Positions 47,775 through 57,160 of a stretch of 64,000 nucleotides of DNA are shown piece after piece. The stretch lies in the NCBI GenBank assembly GCA_963785155.1, contig CAWAUB010000010.1, forward strand, positions 1 to 64,000, written 5' to 3'. The position numbers and the translations under genes are program-made. The DNA comes from DASUSH01 sp963785155. GTDB lineage: Bacteria > Actinomycetota > Thermoleophilia > Solirubrobacterales > 70-9. How positions within the stretch are numbered: position 1 is the first letter of the stretch; every line of letters starts with the position of its first letter. The notes beneath the pieces are model-generated. The model worked only from the letters and a program-made list of their open reading frames with translations, had not been told where the DNA came from and did no database searches.

Positions 47775-47930
47775 ACACGCAGGGGCCTTTTTTTCCAAGG
47801 CTCGTTCCCGGTCAGTCCCGCCTCCGGGAACGATCGCGTCGGCATCCCTCCCTGGCTACCGACGCGCAGGCGTGGGTGCGGGTTGTGTGGACCCCCTGCC
47901 TCCCACAGCCCCACTCACGCCATCCTTTTT
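47775..47930 (+). ncRNA. Candidate structured small RNA
   Basis: Follows the TTGACA-N17-GACAAT promoter. Three strong hairpins are seen. CGTTCCCGG/CCGGGAACG is at 47803-47832 and GCGTCGG/CCGACGC at 47836-47865. A long terminal stem, GGCGTGGGTG/CACTCACGCC, spans 47869-47921 with an inner 8-bp helix. TTTTT follows at 47926-47930, as in an intrinsic terminator. A T7 run occurs near the 5' end. No ORF of note lies inside. Its length of about 155 bases is in the range of regulatory RNAs. It lacks the SRP RNA GGAAGGAAGCA-type loop, so it is not assigned to a known class. Aconitase ends 15 bases downstream on the other strand. Confidence 0.5.
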
Positions 47931-47944
47931 CGGACGGGAGTCGC

Positions 47945-50756
<2,812 letters not shown>

Positions 50757-50760
50757 GCAT

Positions 50761-51684
50761 TCAGTATCCCCGATAGGCGAGCTCGCAACACCTCTGAGCG
50801 TGCGCCCGACGAACAGCGGCGCGTGGGCGACATGGAAGTGGGTGAAGCGCAACCGTTCGAGAGCCCGGCCACGGCGTGCGCCTGGTCGCTGCCGTGCGTC
50901 GTCCGCTTGCTTCGCTGCCGTGCGGTGGTAGCGGAGGCTGTCGGTTTCGACGACGAGGCCTAGATCCGGCCAGAAGAAGTCGACCTTGAAGCCGTTGATC
51001 CATTGCTGGGTGAGCGGTGGCGGGAGGCCGGCGCGAGCGGCGATCGGGAGGAAGAGGCGCTCGAGCTCGGTGGTTGGGAGATGGAGGGCGTACTTGAGGA
51101 GGGTTCGTCGGAGGGTGGCGATTCCCGCGCGGCGTGGCTGTTCTTCCAGCGAGGCGAGTAGGGCGGGCGGGGAGATGCGGTCGAGTCGGTCGGCTTCGTT
51201 GATGGCGTGCTCGAGCTGGCGGGGGCCGACGGTTGCGGCGAGGTCGATGAGGGTGAGGGTTGGGCTGGTGGTGGGGAGGCCGGCGTGGATGATCACGTCC
51301 TGCGGGTCGCAGGACGCGGCGGTGGACCTGGATTCCCGGGTGATCGACGAACAACTGCGGCATGTAGAGAGATGTGTACGGGGCCGGCGTGGTGCCATTC
51401 GATGCCCAGGTGGCTCGCCGCGTCGTCGTGACTCAGGGCGATGAGCTCGGGGCCTGGCGGGTGCTTCCAGCCACAGGCGAGCAGCGCCGCGATCCGCTCG
51501 CCACGCGTGGAGAGCTCACGACGGCCCACGGCATACACGCCGCGATGCCGCGGATGTAGCCGTCCCTCACGGACCCGATGCTCGATCGCGTGCCTGTCCG
51601 AGCCCCAACTCGGCGAGCTGCCATCGACGCAACCGCCCACTCCTGCTCCCGCGCGATCCGCCAGATCCGCGCTCGACTGTGCAC
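50761..51684 (-). pseudogene. AbiEi/DUF559-type endonuclease-like gene, frame-disrupted
   Basis: Reads in order IAREQEWAVASMA (winged-helix start, about 51655), DRHAIEHRVREGRLHPRHRGVYAVGRREL (about 51590-51500), ERIAALLACGW and LIALSHDDAASHLGIEW. Then, in another frame, it continues VIIHAGLPTTSPTLTLIDLAATV and QWINGFKVDFFWPDLGLVVETDSLRYHRTAAKQADD. This matches AbiEi-like wHTH plus DUF559 (Vsr-like) proteins. Breaks lie near 51610 and 51330. The DUF559 catalytic segment FKVDFFWPDLGLVVETD looks intact. It is upstream of aconitase with a short gap. It is more complete than the copy at 28500, so a repaired, working gene remains possible. Confidence 0.6.
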
Positions 51685-51808
51685 TTTTACCGGCCATCAC
51701 CGGTCTAAGCGCACAGTCGACGAAATTCGCCCCGGATTTCGCGGGGGTGGCCCGTCCCTCACCCCCTACGTGCCCGCCGTTTTTGCCGTTTTGCGTCCCT
51801 CCGCGCGC

Positions 51809-52606
51809 CTAGCGCTTATCCGTCTGCCCTTTCGCGATCTCCGCCGCGACCTCGCCCGCCTTGCGGCCCGCGACTCGGCCGGATAGCTCCGGGGCCATCA
51901 TCCCCACCCTCGCAAGGGCGCGTTGCCGGATCGGCCCGACCGTGACCTCGCCGCGATCCCGCTCGATCGCGGAGATGACCGCGCCGGTGACGTGCTCGGG
52001 CTTGGCGGTGCCGAGGCCCGGCGGTGGGGCGGCGCCCGAGTCGGCGAACATGCCGGCGTCGCGGACGGCTCCGGGTGAGACCACGGAGACGCCCACGCCC
52101 GTGGCACGCAGGTCCTCGCGCAGGGCGAGCGCGAAGCCGCGCAGGCCGAACTTCGTGGCGCAGTACATCGACGCGTAGGCCGTCGCCGCCTGGCCGGAGA
52201 TCGACGAGATGAAGACCATGTGTCCCTCGTCGCGCTCCCGCATCGCCGGAAGCATCTCGCGCGCCAGACGCACCGGCGACTCCAGGTTCACGCGAAGCGT
52301 CCGGGTGATCTCCTCCTCCGAGAAGTCATCCAGCTGCCCCGTGCCCGGCAGGCCGGCGTTGGCGACCAGCACGTCGACGTTTGCCGCCTCCTCGGCGAGC
52401 CGCAGCGCCGCGCCCTCCTCCGCCAGGTCGGACACGATCGAGCGGTGGCCCACTCCCGGGAGCCCAGCCACGAGCCCGTCGAGCTCCTCCGACTTGCGCG
52501 AGCTCGCGATCACGGTCGCCCCACGCTCGGCGAGAGCAAGCGCGATCGCACGCCCAAGGCCCCCGGTAGCGCCCGTCAGCAGCGCATTCTTCCCTTCGAG
52601 CCGCAT
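51809..52606 (-). CDS. Short-chain dehydrogenase/reductase
   Basis: 265 residues, classical SDR. It has cofactor loop TGATGGLGRAIALAL (9-23), VLVANAGLPG, SSISGQAATAYASMYCATKFGLRG with the catalytic Ser, Tyr and Lys (YCATK), and VVSPGAVRDAG. Ser at the cofactor-specificity region (IASSRKSEE) suggests NADP(H). The C-terminal RVGMMAPELSGRVAGRKAGEVAAEI extension resembles SDRs linked to lipid metabolism. The substrate is unknown. TAGGTT eight bases before the ATG could be a leaderless -10. It is divergent from the penicillin acylase. Confidence 0.88.
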   Translation of the reverse strand: MRLEGKNALLTGATGGLGRAIALALAERGATVIASSRKSEELDGLVAGLPGVGHRSIVSDLAEEGAALRLAEEAANVDVLVANAGLPGTGQLDDFSEEEITRTLRVNLESPVRLAREMLPAMRERDEGHMVFISSISGQAATAYASMYCATKFGLRGFALALREDLRATGVGVSVVSPGAVRDAGMFADSGAAPPPGLGTAKPEHVTGAVISAIERDRGEVTVGPIRQRALARVGMMAPELSGRVAGRKAGEVAAEIAKGQTDKR

Positions 52607-52696
52607 TCGATCCAACCTACTCCACATGCGCTGTTTCGAAGGACCGGGCGCCGGCGAACCGGCGCCCGCGCAGCGGGCCAAAGTTACGCTCACGCG

Positions 52697-55072
52697 ATGC
52701 TCTCCAAGCTCTTCGCCGCCACCGCGCTCGCCGCCCTCGTCCTCCCCGCCGCCGCGACCGCCGAGACGCTCGAGGCCGAGGCGATCCTGCCGCCGGGTCA
52801 GAGCGGGCACGTCTCGCTCGCGGGCGTCGCGAACGGCACCGGCTCATCCCACCTGACCGACCAGATCGAGCTCTACGAGAACTTCCAGTACAAGCCGTTC
52901 GGCTTTAACCAGCCCGGTGAGACGGAGACGCCGAAGCCGGGCGTCGAGATCGTCCGCGACTCCTTCGGCGTTCCGTCGATCACCGCGCAGACGGACGCCG
53001 ACGGCTGGTGGGGAGTCGGCTACGCCGTGGCCCAGGACCGGATGTTCCAGCTGGAGCTCTTCAGGCGGGCGACGTCGGGCCACCTCGCCGAGATCCTCGG
53101 CGCGAGCTACCTGGACGACGACCTGATCGCGCGGCGCGACTACTACACCGACGCCGAGATGGATCAGATGATCGCCGGATACCCGCAGGAGTTCGTCGCC
53201 CGCAGCGAGGCATACCGGGACGGGATCAACGCCTGGATCGCGCACCTGCGCCAGAACCCGCAGGACGTGCCGGGCGAGTTCACGGCGCTCTCGGTGCCGC
53301 TCACCGATTGGACCGTCCGCGACTCGGCGAGGGTCGGCGTCTTCCTGGCCCGCACCGTTCCGTCGGGCGACGGCGTCGAGCTCGAGAACGCGCAGGCGCT
53401 GGCCGCGATCGGCCCGGAGAACTTCGAGACCCTGCACCCGGTGCGGACGCCCGGGAGGCGGATCACCGTGCCGAAGGGCGAAGGCAAGTTCCCGGCCCAG
53501 CCCGGGCGCACGCGCCGCGACGAGAAGATCGGCTTCCGCCGCACTCAGGAGTTCCTCGCCGGAACCGACCTGTCCGCGGTCGAGAACACGACCGACCACC
53601 TGGCCACGCGCGCCGGGATCCCGGCGCCGGAGAACCCCGGCGCCGACCTGCGCCGGCTCCTCCCGAGCCCCGGCGGATCGTTCATGTGGGCGATCGCCGG
53701 CGACGATCGCGCCTACCAGTACAACGGGCCGCAGCTGGGCTTCTCGATCCCAGAGCTGTTCGTCGAGTTCGAGCTGCACTCCCCCGAGCTCCCCTCGATT
53801 CGTGGTGTCAGCGCGGCCGGGATCCCGCTCGTGGGGATCGGCCAAAACGGCCATGTCGCCTGGGGCTTCACCTCCGGCCTCTCCGACGAGGACGACCTCT
53901 ACGTCGAGGACGTGACCGGCCCCGAGACCTACAGCTTCAAGGGGGAGGAGCGGCAGATGGACTGCCGCGACGAGGTCTTCCGATTCCAGACGCCGGCCAC
54001 CGACCTCCCCGACCTCCCCTCCAACCCCTCGGCTCCCTCGGGCTCGGTAACCGAGCGGGTCTGCCGAACGGTCCACGGACCGGTGCAGCACACCGGCGAT
54101 GGTGTCGCGCTGGCCCGCCGCTACGCCATCTGGGGCAAGGAGCTGGACACACTGGTGGGAATCGACATGCTGAACAAGGCGCGGACGATCGCCGACGTCG
54201 ACCGGGCGATGGCGAACGTCACCTGGAACGAGAACGTGATCGCCGCCGACGAGAACGGCGACATCGGCTACTGGCATCCGGGCCTGCATCAACTGAAGCC
54301 GAAGCGCTGGGACGAGCGCCTCCCGATGCCGGGAACCGGCGAGGCGGAGTGGCGCGGGCTCCTCCCCGAGCGAAAGACCCCGCAGGTGATCAACCCGGAT
54401 CAGGGCTGGCTCGCGAACTGGAACAACCCGCCGTCCTCCGGCTGGACCAACGGCGACGGCGAGGCGCGGGAGCGGCTCAGCGGCCCCTATCACCGCGTCC
54501 GCATCATCCAGCGCGAGGTCGCCCGTGTGGCGAAGAACCCGAGCTTCGAGAAGAGCACCGCGATCGTGGAGACGACCGGGACGACCGCGCAGCAGTTCCC
54601 GTTCTTCAAGCCGAAGCTCGACGGGGCTGTGAAGTCGGCCGATGGTGCGGGCAGGGCGCTGATCGCCGAGCTGCAGAGCTGGGACGGCAACTACGACCGC
54701 GAGGCGGCCGACGGGACGGTCGATCCGGGCGTGGCGATCTGGGAGGAGTACAAGGACCGGCTCGAGGCGATCCTCCTGAACCCGATGGGCGACGGAGCGG
54801 AGATCCTCGCCGGGGGGACCGGCTCGTCGCATGAGTTCGACATCTCGAACGGCGAGGCCGCCGCCATTCGGCTGCTCGGCCCAAAGCAGTACGGGAAGGC
54901 CGCGACCGCCGCGGCCGCGGCGCTCACCGCGAGGTTCGGCTCCGCCGACCCCGCAACCTGGCGGGAGCCGCGCCGGATGTACGAGGTCGGCGCGATGGGC
55001 GCCGGCGCCTCACCCGACATCGAGTTCTTCGACCGCGGCACCTGGAACCAGTCGGTGATGGTGGGGAAGTAG
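52697..55072 (+). CDS. Secreted penicillin acylase family Ntn-hydrolase
   Basis: 791 residues. The signal peptide LFAATALAALVLPAAATAET is followed by the alpha region (GVEIVRDSFGVPSITAQTDADGWWGVGYAVAQDRMFQLELFRRAT). A processing site precedes the beta chain near LLPSPGGSFMWAIAGDDR, where the Ser after GG is the probable N-terminal nucleophile. MLNKARTIADVDRAMANVTWNENVIAADENGDIGYWHPG matches the oxyanion/Asn region. Such enzymes cleave amides, including quorum-sensing acyl-homoserine lactones or beta-lactams. The substrate here is unknown. The ATG at 52697 gives a normal signal peptide; the longer frame upstream is antisense to the SDR. Confidence 0.9.
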   Translation: MLSKLFAATALAALVLPAAATAETLEAEAILPPGQSGHVSLAGVANGTGSSHLTDQIELYENFQYKPFGFNQPGETETPKPGVEIVRDSFGVPSITAQTDADGWWGVGYAVAQDRMFQLELFRRATSGHLAEILGASYLDDDLIARRDYYTDAEMDQMIAGYPQEFVARSEAYRDGINAWIAHLRQNPQDVPGEFTALSVPLTDWTVRDSARVGVFLARTVPSGDGVELENAQALAAIGPENFETLHPVRTPGRRITVPKGEGKFPAQPGRTRRDEKIGFRRTQEFLAGTDLSAVENTTDHLATRAGIPAPENPGADLRRLLPSPGGSFMWAIAGDDRAYQYNGPQLGFSIPELFVEFELHSPELPSIRGVSAAGIPLVGIGQNGHVAWGFTSGLSDEDDLYVEDVTGPETYSFKGEERQMDCRDEVFRFQTPATDLPDLPSNPSAPSGSVTERVCRTVHGPVQHTGDGVALARRYAIWGKELDTLVGIDMLNKARTIADVDRAMANVTWNENVIAADENGDIGYWHPGLHQLKPKRWDERLPMPGTGEAEWRGLLPERKTPQVINPDQGWLANWNNPPSSGWTNGDGEARERLSGPYHRVRIIQREVARVAKNPSFEKSTAIVETTGTTAQQFPFFKPKLDGAVKSADGAGRALIAELQSWDGNYDREAADGTVDPGVAIWEEYKDRLEAILLNPMGDGAEILAGGTGSSHEFDISNGEAAAIRLLGPKQYGKAATAAAAALTARFGSADPATWREPRRMYEVGAMGAGASPDIEFFDRGTWNQSVMVGK

Positions 55073-55082
55073 GGTTCGTCCG

Positions 55083-55382
55083 ATGAAGCTCTACATCTGC
55101 TGGGGAACGTTCCAGACTCCGCGACCCGGAGGGCACCCGTGCGCGAACGCCTACAACGCGGTTCGCGACGCCGGCTACGAACCTGAGGTGATCAAGGTCC
55201 GAGGCCTCGGCGTCGGGCCCCTGAAGCTCGACACCGGTGGCCGGCGCGAGGTCGAGGAGATCTCGGGCCAGAAGGTCGTGCCCGTCCTCGTCACCGACGA
55301 CGGCGAAGTGATCAAGGATTCGAAGCGGATCGTCGAGTGGGCCGAGGCCCACCCCGCCTCGGCCACTGCACCCACGGCCTGA
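55083..55382 (+). CDS. Thioredoxin-fold protein, GST N-terminal-like
   Basis: 99 residues beginning MKLYICWGTFQTPRPGGHPCANAYNAVRDAGYEPEVIKVRG. The glutaredoxin-like strand-helix is present, but the CxxC is replaced by single cysteines (YICW, HPCAN). GQKVVPVLVTDDGEVIKDSKRIVEW carries the cis-Pro VVPVL motif and the S-type GST substrate segment. It may bind a thiol cofactor such as mycothiol. It starts ten bases after the acylase stop and is likely co-transcribed. Confidence 0.75.
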   Translation: MKLYICWGTFQTPRPGGHPCANAYNAVRDAGYEPEVIKVRGLGVGPLKLDTGGRREVEEISGQKVVPVLVTDDGEVIKDSKRIVEWAEAHPASATAPTA

Positions 55383-55409
55383 AGCTCCGCAAATAGCGGG
55401 GTTCGATCG

Positions 55410-55449
55410 TGCGCATCCGCACGAAGTGTTAAGGGTTCATAACACTTCG
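55410..55449 (+). promoter_or_regulatory. Palindromes upstream of first riboswitch
   Basis: TGCGCATCCGCA, almost perfectly palindromic, is followed by CGAAGTGTTA-N8-TAACACTTCG at 55422-55449, a perfect 10-bp inverted repeat. A TGCG-ATCCGCA element and a TTAAGG word recur upstream of the second riboswitch, so this is probably the promoter/operator region. No activator is known. Confidence 0.5.
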
Positions 55450-55490
55450 CCGGGATAACCGTTATTGTGCCGCCCGCAAGATCCCAAACA

Positions 55491-55616
55491 GACGCCGAAT
55501 CCCCGTCCGCTTCGGATGGGGAGCGGGGGAACCAAACAGTTTGGGGCGAACCCGGTATTCAGCCGGGAGCGCGGCTCCTTAAGCGCTAGCCCGACAGCTA
55601 ACCCCGTAGGCCCGCT
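55491..55616 (+). promoter_or_regulatory. c-di-AMP riboswitch (ydaO-yuaA class), copy 1
   Basis: Matches the ydaO class: GCCGAATCCCCG, GAGCGGGGGAACCA, TTGGGGCGAACCC and the hallmark 3' block CGCTAGCCCGACAGCTAACC followed by CCGTAGGC. Peripheral stem CCCGG..CCGGG is present. The ribosome site GAGGAG follows directly. Known members bind cyclic di-AMP and switch off cell-wall hydrolase and osmoregulation genes. Here it heads an NlpC/P60-like gene. Confidence 0.95.
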
Positions 55617-55631
55617 GAGGAGCTGGTCAAG

Positions 55632-56183
55632 CTGTCCCAACCCGCATACCGAATCCGGAAGCTATCGAGGATGTCCGCGCTCGCCGCGGCCGCCGCGCTC
55701 TGCCTGGCCGTTCCAGCCGGGGCCGCCAGCTCCGGCACCGGCGGCGCCATCTCGCCGACCGCGACGGTTCCAGGCGGCAAGGCGAAGCTCGCCAAGGACG
55801 GGAGCGCGATTCCGCCGGCCGACGCACCGCCGGAGGTCGTCGAGGCGATCATGGCGGCCAACGAGATCGAGGACAAGCCGTATGTCTACGGCGGTGGCCA
55901 CGGCGACTTCAAGGACAACGGCTATGACTGCTCGGGCGCCGTGTCCTACGCGCTGCACGCCGCCGGCCTACTGAAGACCCCGATGGACTCGGGCGACCTG
56001 ATGAAGTGGGGCGACGCCGGCAAGGGCAGCTGGATCACGGTCTACACGAACCCCGGCCACGCCTACGCGGTGATCGCGGGCCTGCGCTGGGACACCTCGA
56101 TGACCGACGGTGACGGACCCGGCTGGAGCGACGAGATGCGCCCCGGCCAGGGCTTCAAGAAGCGCAACTGGAACGGTCTCTAG
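55632..56183 (+). CDS. NlpC/P60-like secreted cell-wall hydrolase, copy 1
   Basis: About 183 residues. The signal peptide SALAAAAALCLAVPAGAASSG precedes a linker and a catalytic domain: KPYVYGGGHGDFKDNGYDCSGAVSYALHAAG (nucleophile Cys in YDCSG), then NPGHAYAVIAGLRWDTS (His). NlpC/P60 enzymes cut peptidoglycan stem peptides outside the membrane. No ATG, GTG or TTG fits the ribosome site. CTG 55632, nine bases after GGAG, gives the basic n-region YRIRKLSR. ATG 55671 would remove that. The gene sits directly behind a c-di-AMP riboswitch and is a close paralogue of the next gene. Confidence 0.87.
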   Translation: MSQPAYRIRKLSRMSALAAAAALCLAVPAGAASSGTGGAISPTATVPGGKAKLAKDGSAIPPADAPPEVVEAIMAANEIEDKPYVYGGGHGDFKDNGYDCSGAVSYALHAAGLLKTPMDSGDLMKWGDAGKGSWITVYTNPGHAYAVIAGLRWDTSMTDGDGPGWSDEMRPGQGFKKRNWNGL

Positions 56184-56256
56184 GCCCCTCCCGAGACAGG
56201 CATTGCCGCTCTGCAAGCGGTGTTGCGGGGCTTCATAAGCATGCCCCCGGACATCG

Positions 56257-56320
56257 TGCGGATCCGCATATATTAAGGATCCGTAACAAAACGCCGATAA
56301 AAGGGTTACACTCCCTGACC
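56257..56320 (+). promoter_or_regulatory. Palindrome and promoter region of second riboswitch
   Basis: TGCGGATCCGCA (56257-56268) is a perfect 12-bp palindrome, followed by TTAAGGATCCGTAACA and CGCCGATAAAA. The order and spacing match the region before the first riboswitch, so both genes probably share a promoter type and regulator. Confidence 0.5.
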
Positions 56321-56332
56321 TCGTAACTGAAA

Positions 56333-56465
56333 CAGACGCCGAGTCCCCGCCCCAACTGGTGGCGGGGAGCGGGGGAACCAAGCAGTTGGGGCGAACCCAC
56401 ATGAGTGTGTGGGAGCGCGGCTCCTTAAGCGCTAGCCCGTCAGCTAACCCCGTAGGCCCGCAAAG
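56333..56465 (+). promoter_or_regulatory. c-di-AMP riboswitch (ydaO-yuaA class), copy 2
   Basis: Same conserved blocks as copy 1: GCCGAGTCCCCG, GAGCGGGGGAACCA, TTGGGGCGAACCC, CGCTAGCCCGTCAGCTAACC and CCGTAGGC. The variable arm (CCCACA..TGTGGG) differs but still pairs. The ribosome site AAGGAG follows immediately. Confidence 0.95.
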
Positions 56466-56477
56466 GAGCTGGTTCAA

Positions 56478-57029
56478 ATTCGCACGCCCACACACCTACG
56501 GAAGCTTGTATTGGCCGGGTCCACCATGGCCCTCGCCTGCCTCGCGCTCGCCGGTCCCGCCGGCGCCGCCAACACCGGTGGTGCCGCGCTCCCCGGCCAG
56601 GAGGCAAGCGACGGCCCGGTCGGCAAGGCCAAGCTGGCGAAGGACGGAACGGCGATCCCGCCCGTCGACGCGCCGAAGAAGGTCGTCAAGGCGATCGAGG
56701 CCGCAAACAAGATCGAGGACAAGCCGTATGTCTACGGCGGTGGCCACGGTGACTTCAAGGACAACGGCTATGACTGCTCGGGCGCGGTTTCCTACGCCCT
56801 GCATGCGGCCGGCCTGGTCTCGAGCCCGCTGGACTCGAGTGGATTCATGAAGTGGGGTGACCGTGGCAAGGGCAACTGGATCACGGTCTACTCGAACCCC
56901 GGCCACGCCTACGCGGTGATCGCGGGCCTGCGCTGGGACACTTCGATGACCGCCGGTGACGGCCCCGGTTGGAGCAACGAGATGCGCTCCTCCAGCGGCT
57001 TCAAGGACCGCAACTGGAACGGCCTCTAG
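56478..57029 (+). CDS. NlpC/P60-like secreted cell-wall hydrolase, copy 2
   Basis: Tandem paralogue of 55632-56183, about 75% identical by eye over the catalytic domain. It has KPYVYGGGHGDFKDNGYDCSG with Cys and NPGHAYAVIAGLRWDTSM with His. The signal is STMALACLALAGPAGAANTGG. As in copy 1 no normal start lies at the right distance from the ribosome site. ATT 56478 is exactly nine bases after GGAG and yields a basic start (RTPTHLRKL). TTG 56511 and ATG 56526 are alternatives but shorten the n-region. Probably repressed when c-di-AMP is high. A strong terminator follows. Confidence 0.87.
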   Translation: MRTPTHLRKLVLAGSTMALACLALAGPAGAANTGGAALPGQEASDGPVGKAKLAKDGTAIPPVDAPKKVVKAIEAANKIEDKPYVYGGGHGDFKDNGYDCSGAVSYALHAAGLVSSPLDSSGFMKWGDRGKGNWITVYSNPGHAYAVIAGLRWDTSMTAGDGPGWSNEMRSSSGFKDRNWNGL

Positions 57030-57051
57030 GCCCGACCGCGAATAGAGCTGT

Positions 57052-57088
57052 GCCGACGCCGCCGGTGACCCGGCGGCGTCGGCGTTTT
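57052..57088 (+). terminator. Intrinsic terminator after the NlpC/P60 pair
   Basis: A perfect 13-bp GC stem GCCGACGCCGCCG/CGGCGGCGTCGGC with a six-base loop is followed by TTTT. It separates the riboswitch genes from the phosphatase gene. Confidence 0.85.
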
Positions 57089-57160
57089 CAGAGCCGATTT
57101 CTGGGATCTTGCTTGGCATGAGCGCCATGCCCTCAGCGCGACGTCGTTACCTGGCCGCCG

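Noticed and set aside
47775..47930. Identification of the candidate RNA as SRP RNA, tmRNA or RNase P RNA
   Set aside because: It lacks the conserved SRP loop, has no tmRNA tag frame and is too short for RNase P RNA.
52844..54832. A 662-residue minus-strand open frame
   Set aside because: Exact antisense of the penicillin acylase gene; no recognisable domain.
56465..56490. GGTTCAAATTC resembling a tRNA T-arm
   Set aside because: No acceptor stem or anticodon arm can be drawn around it, and it lies in the ribosome-site region of the second riboswitch gene.
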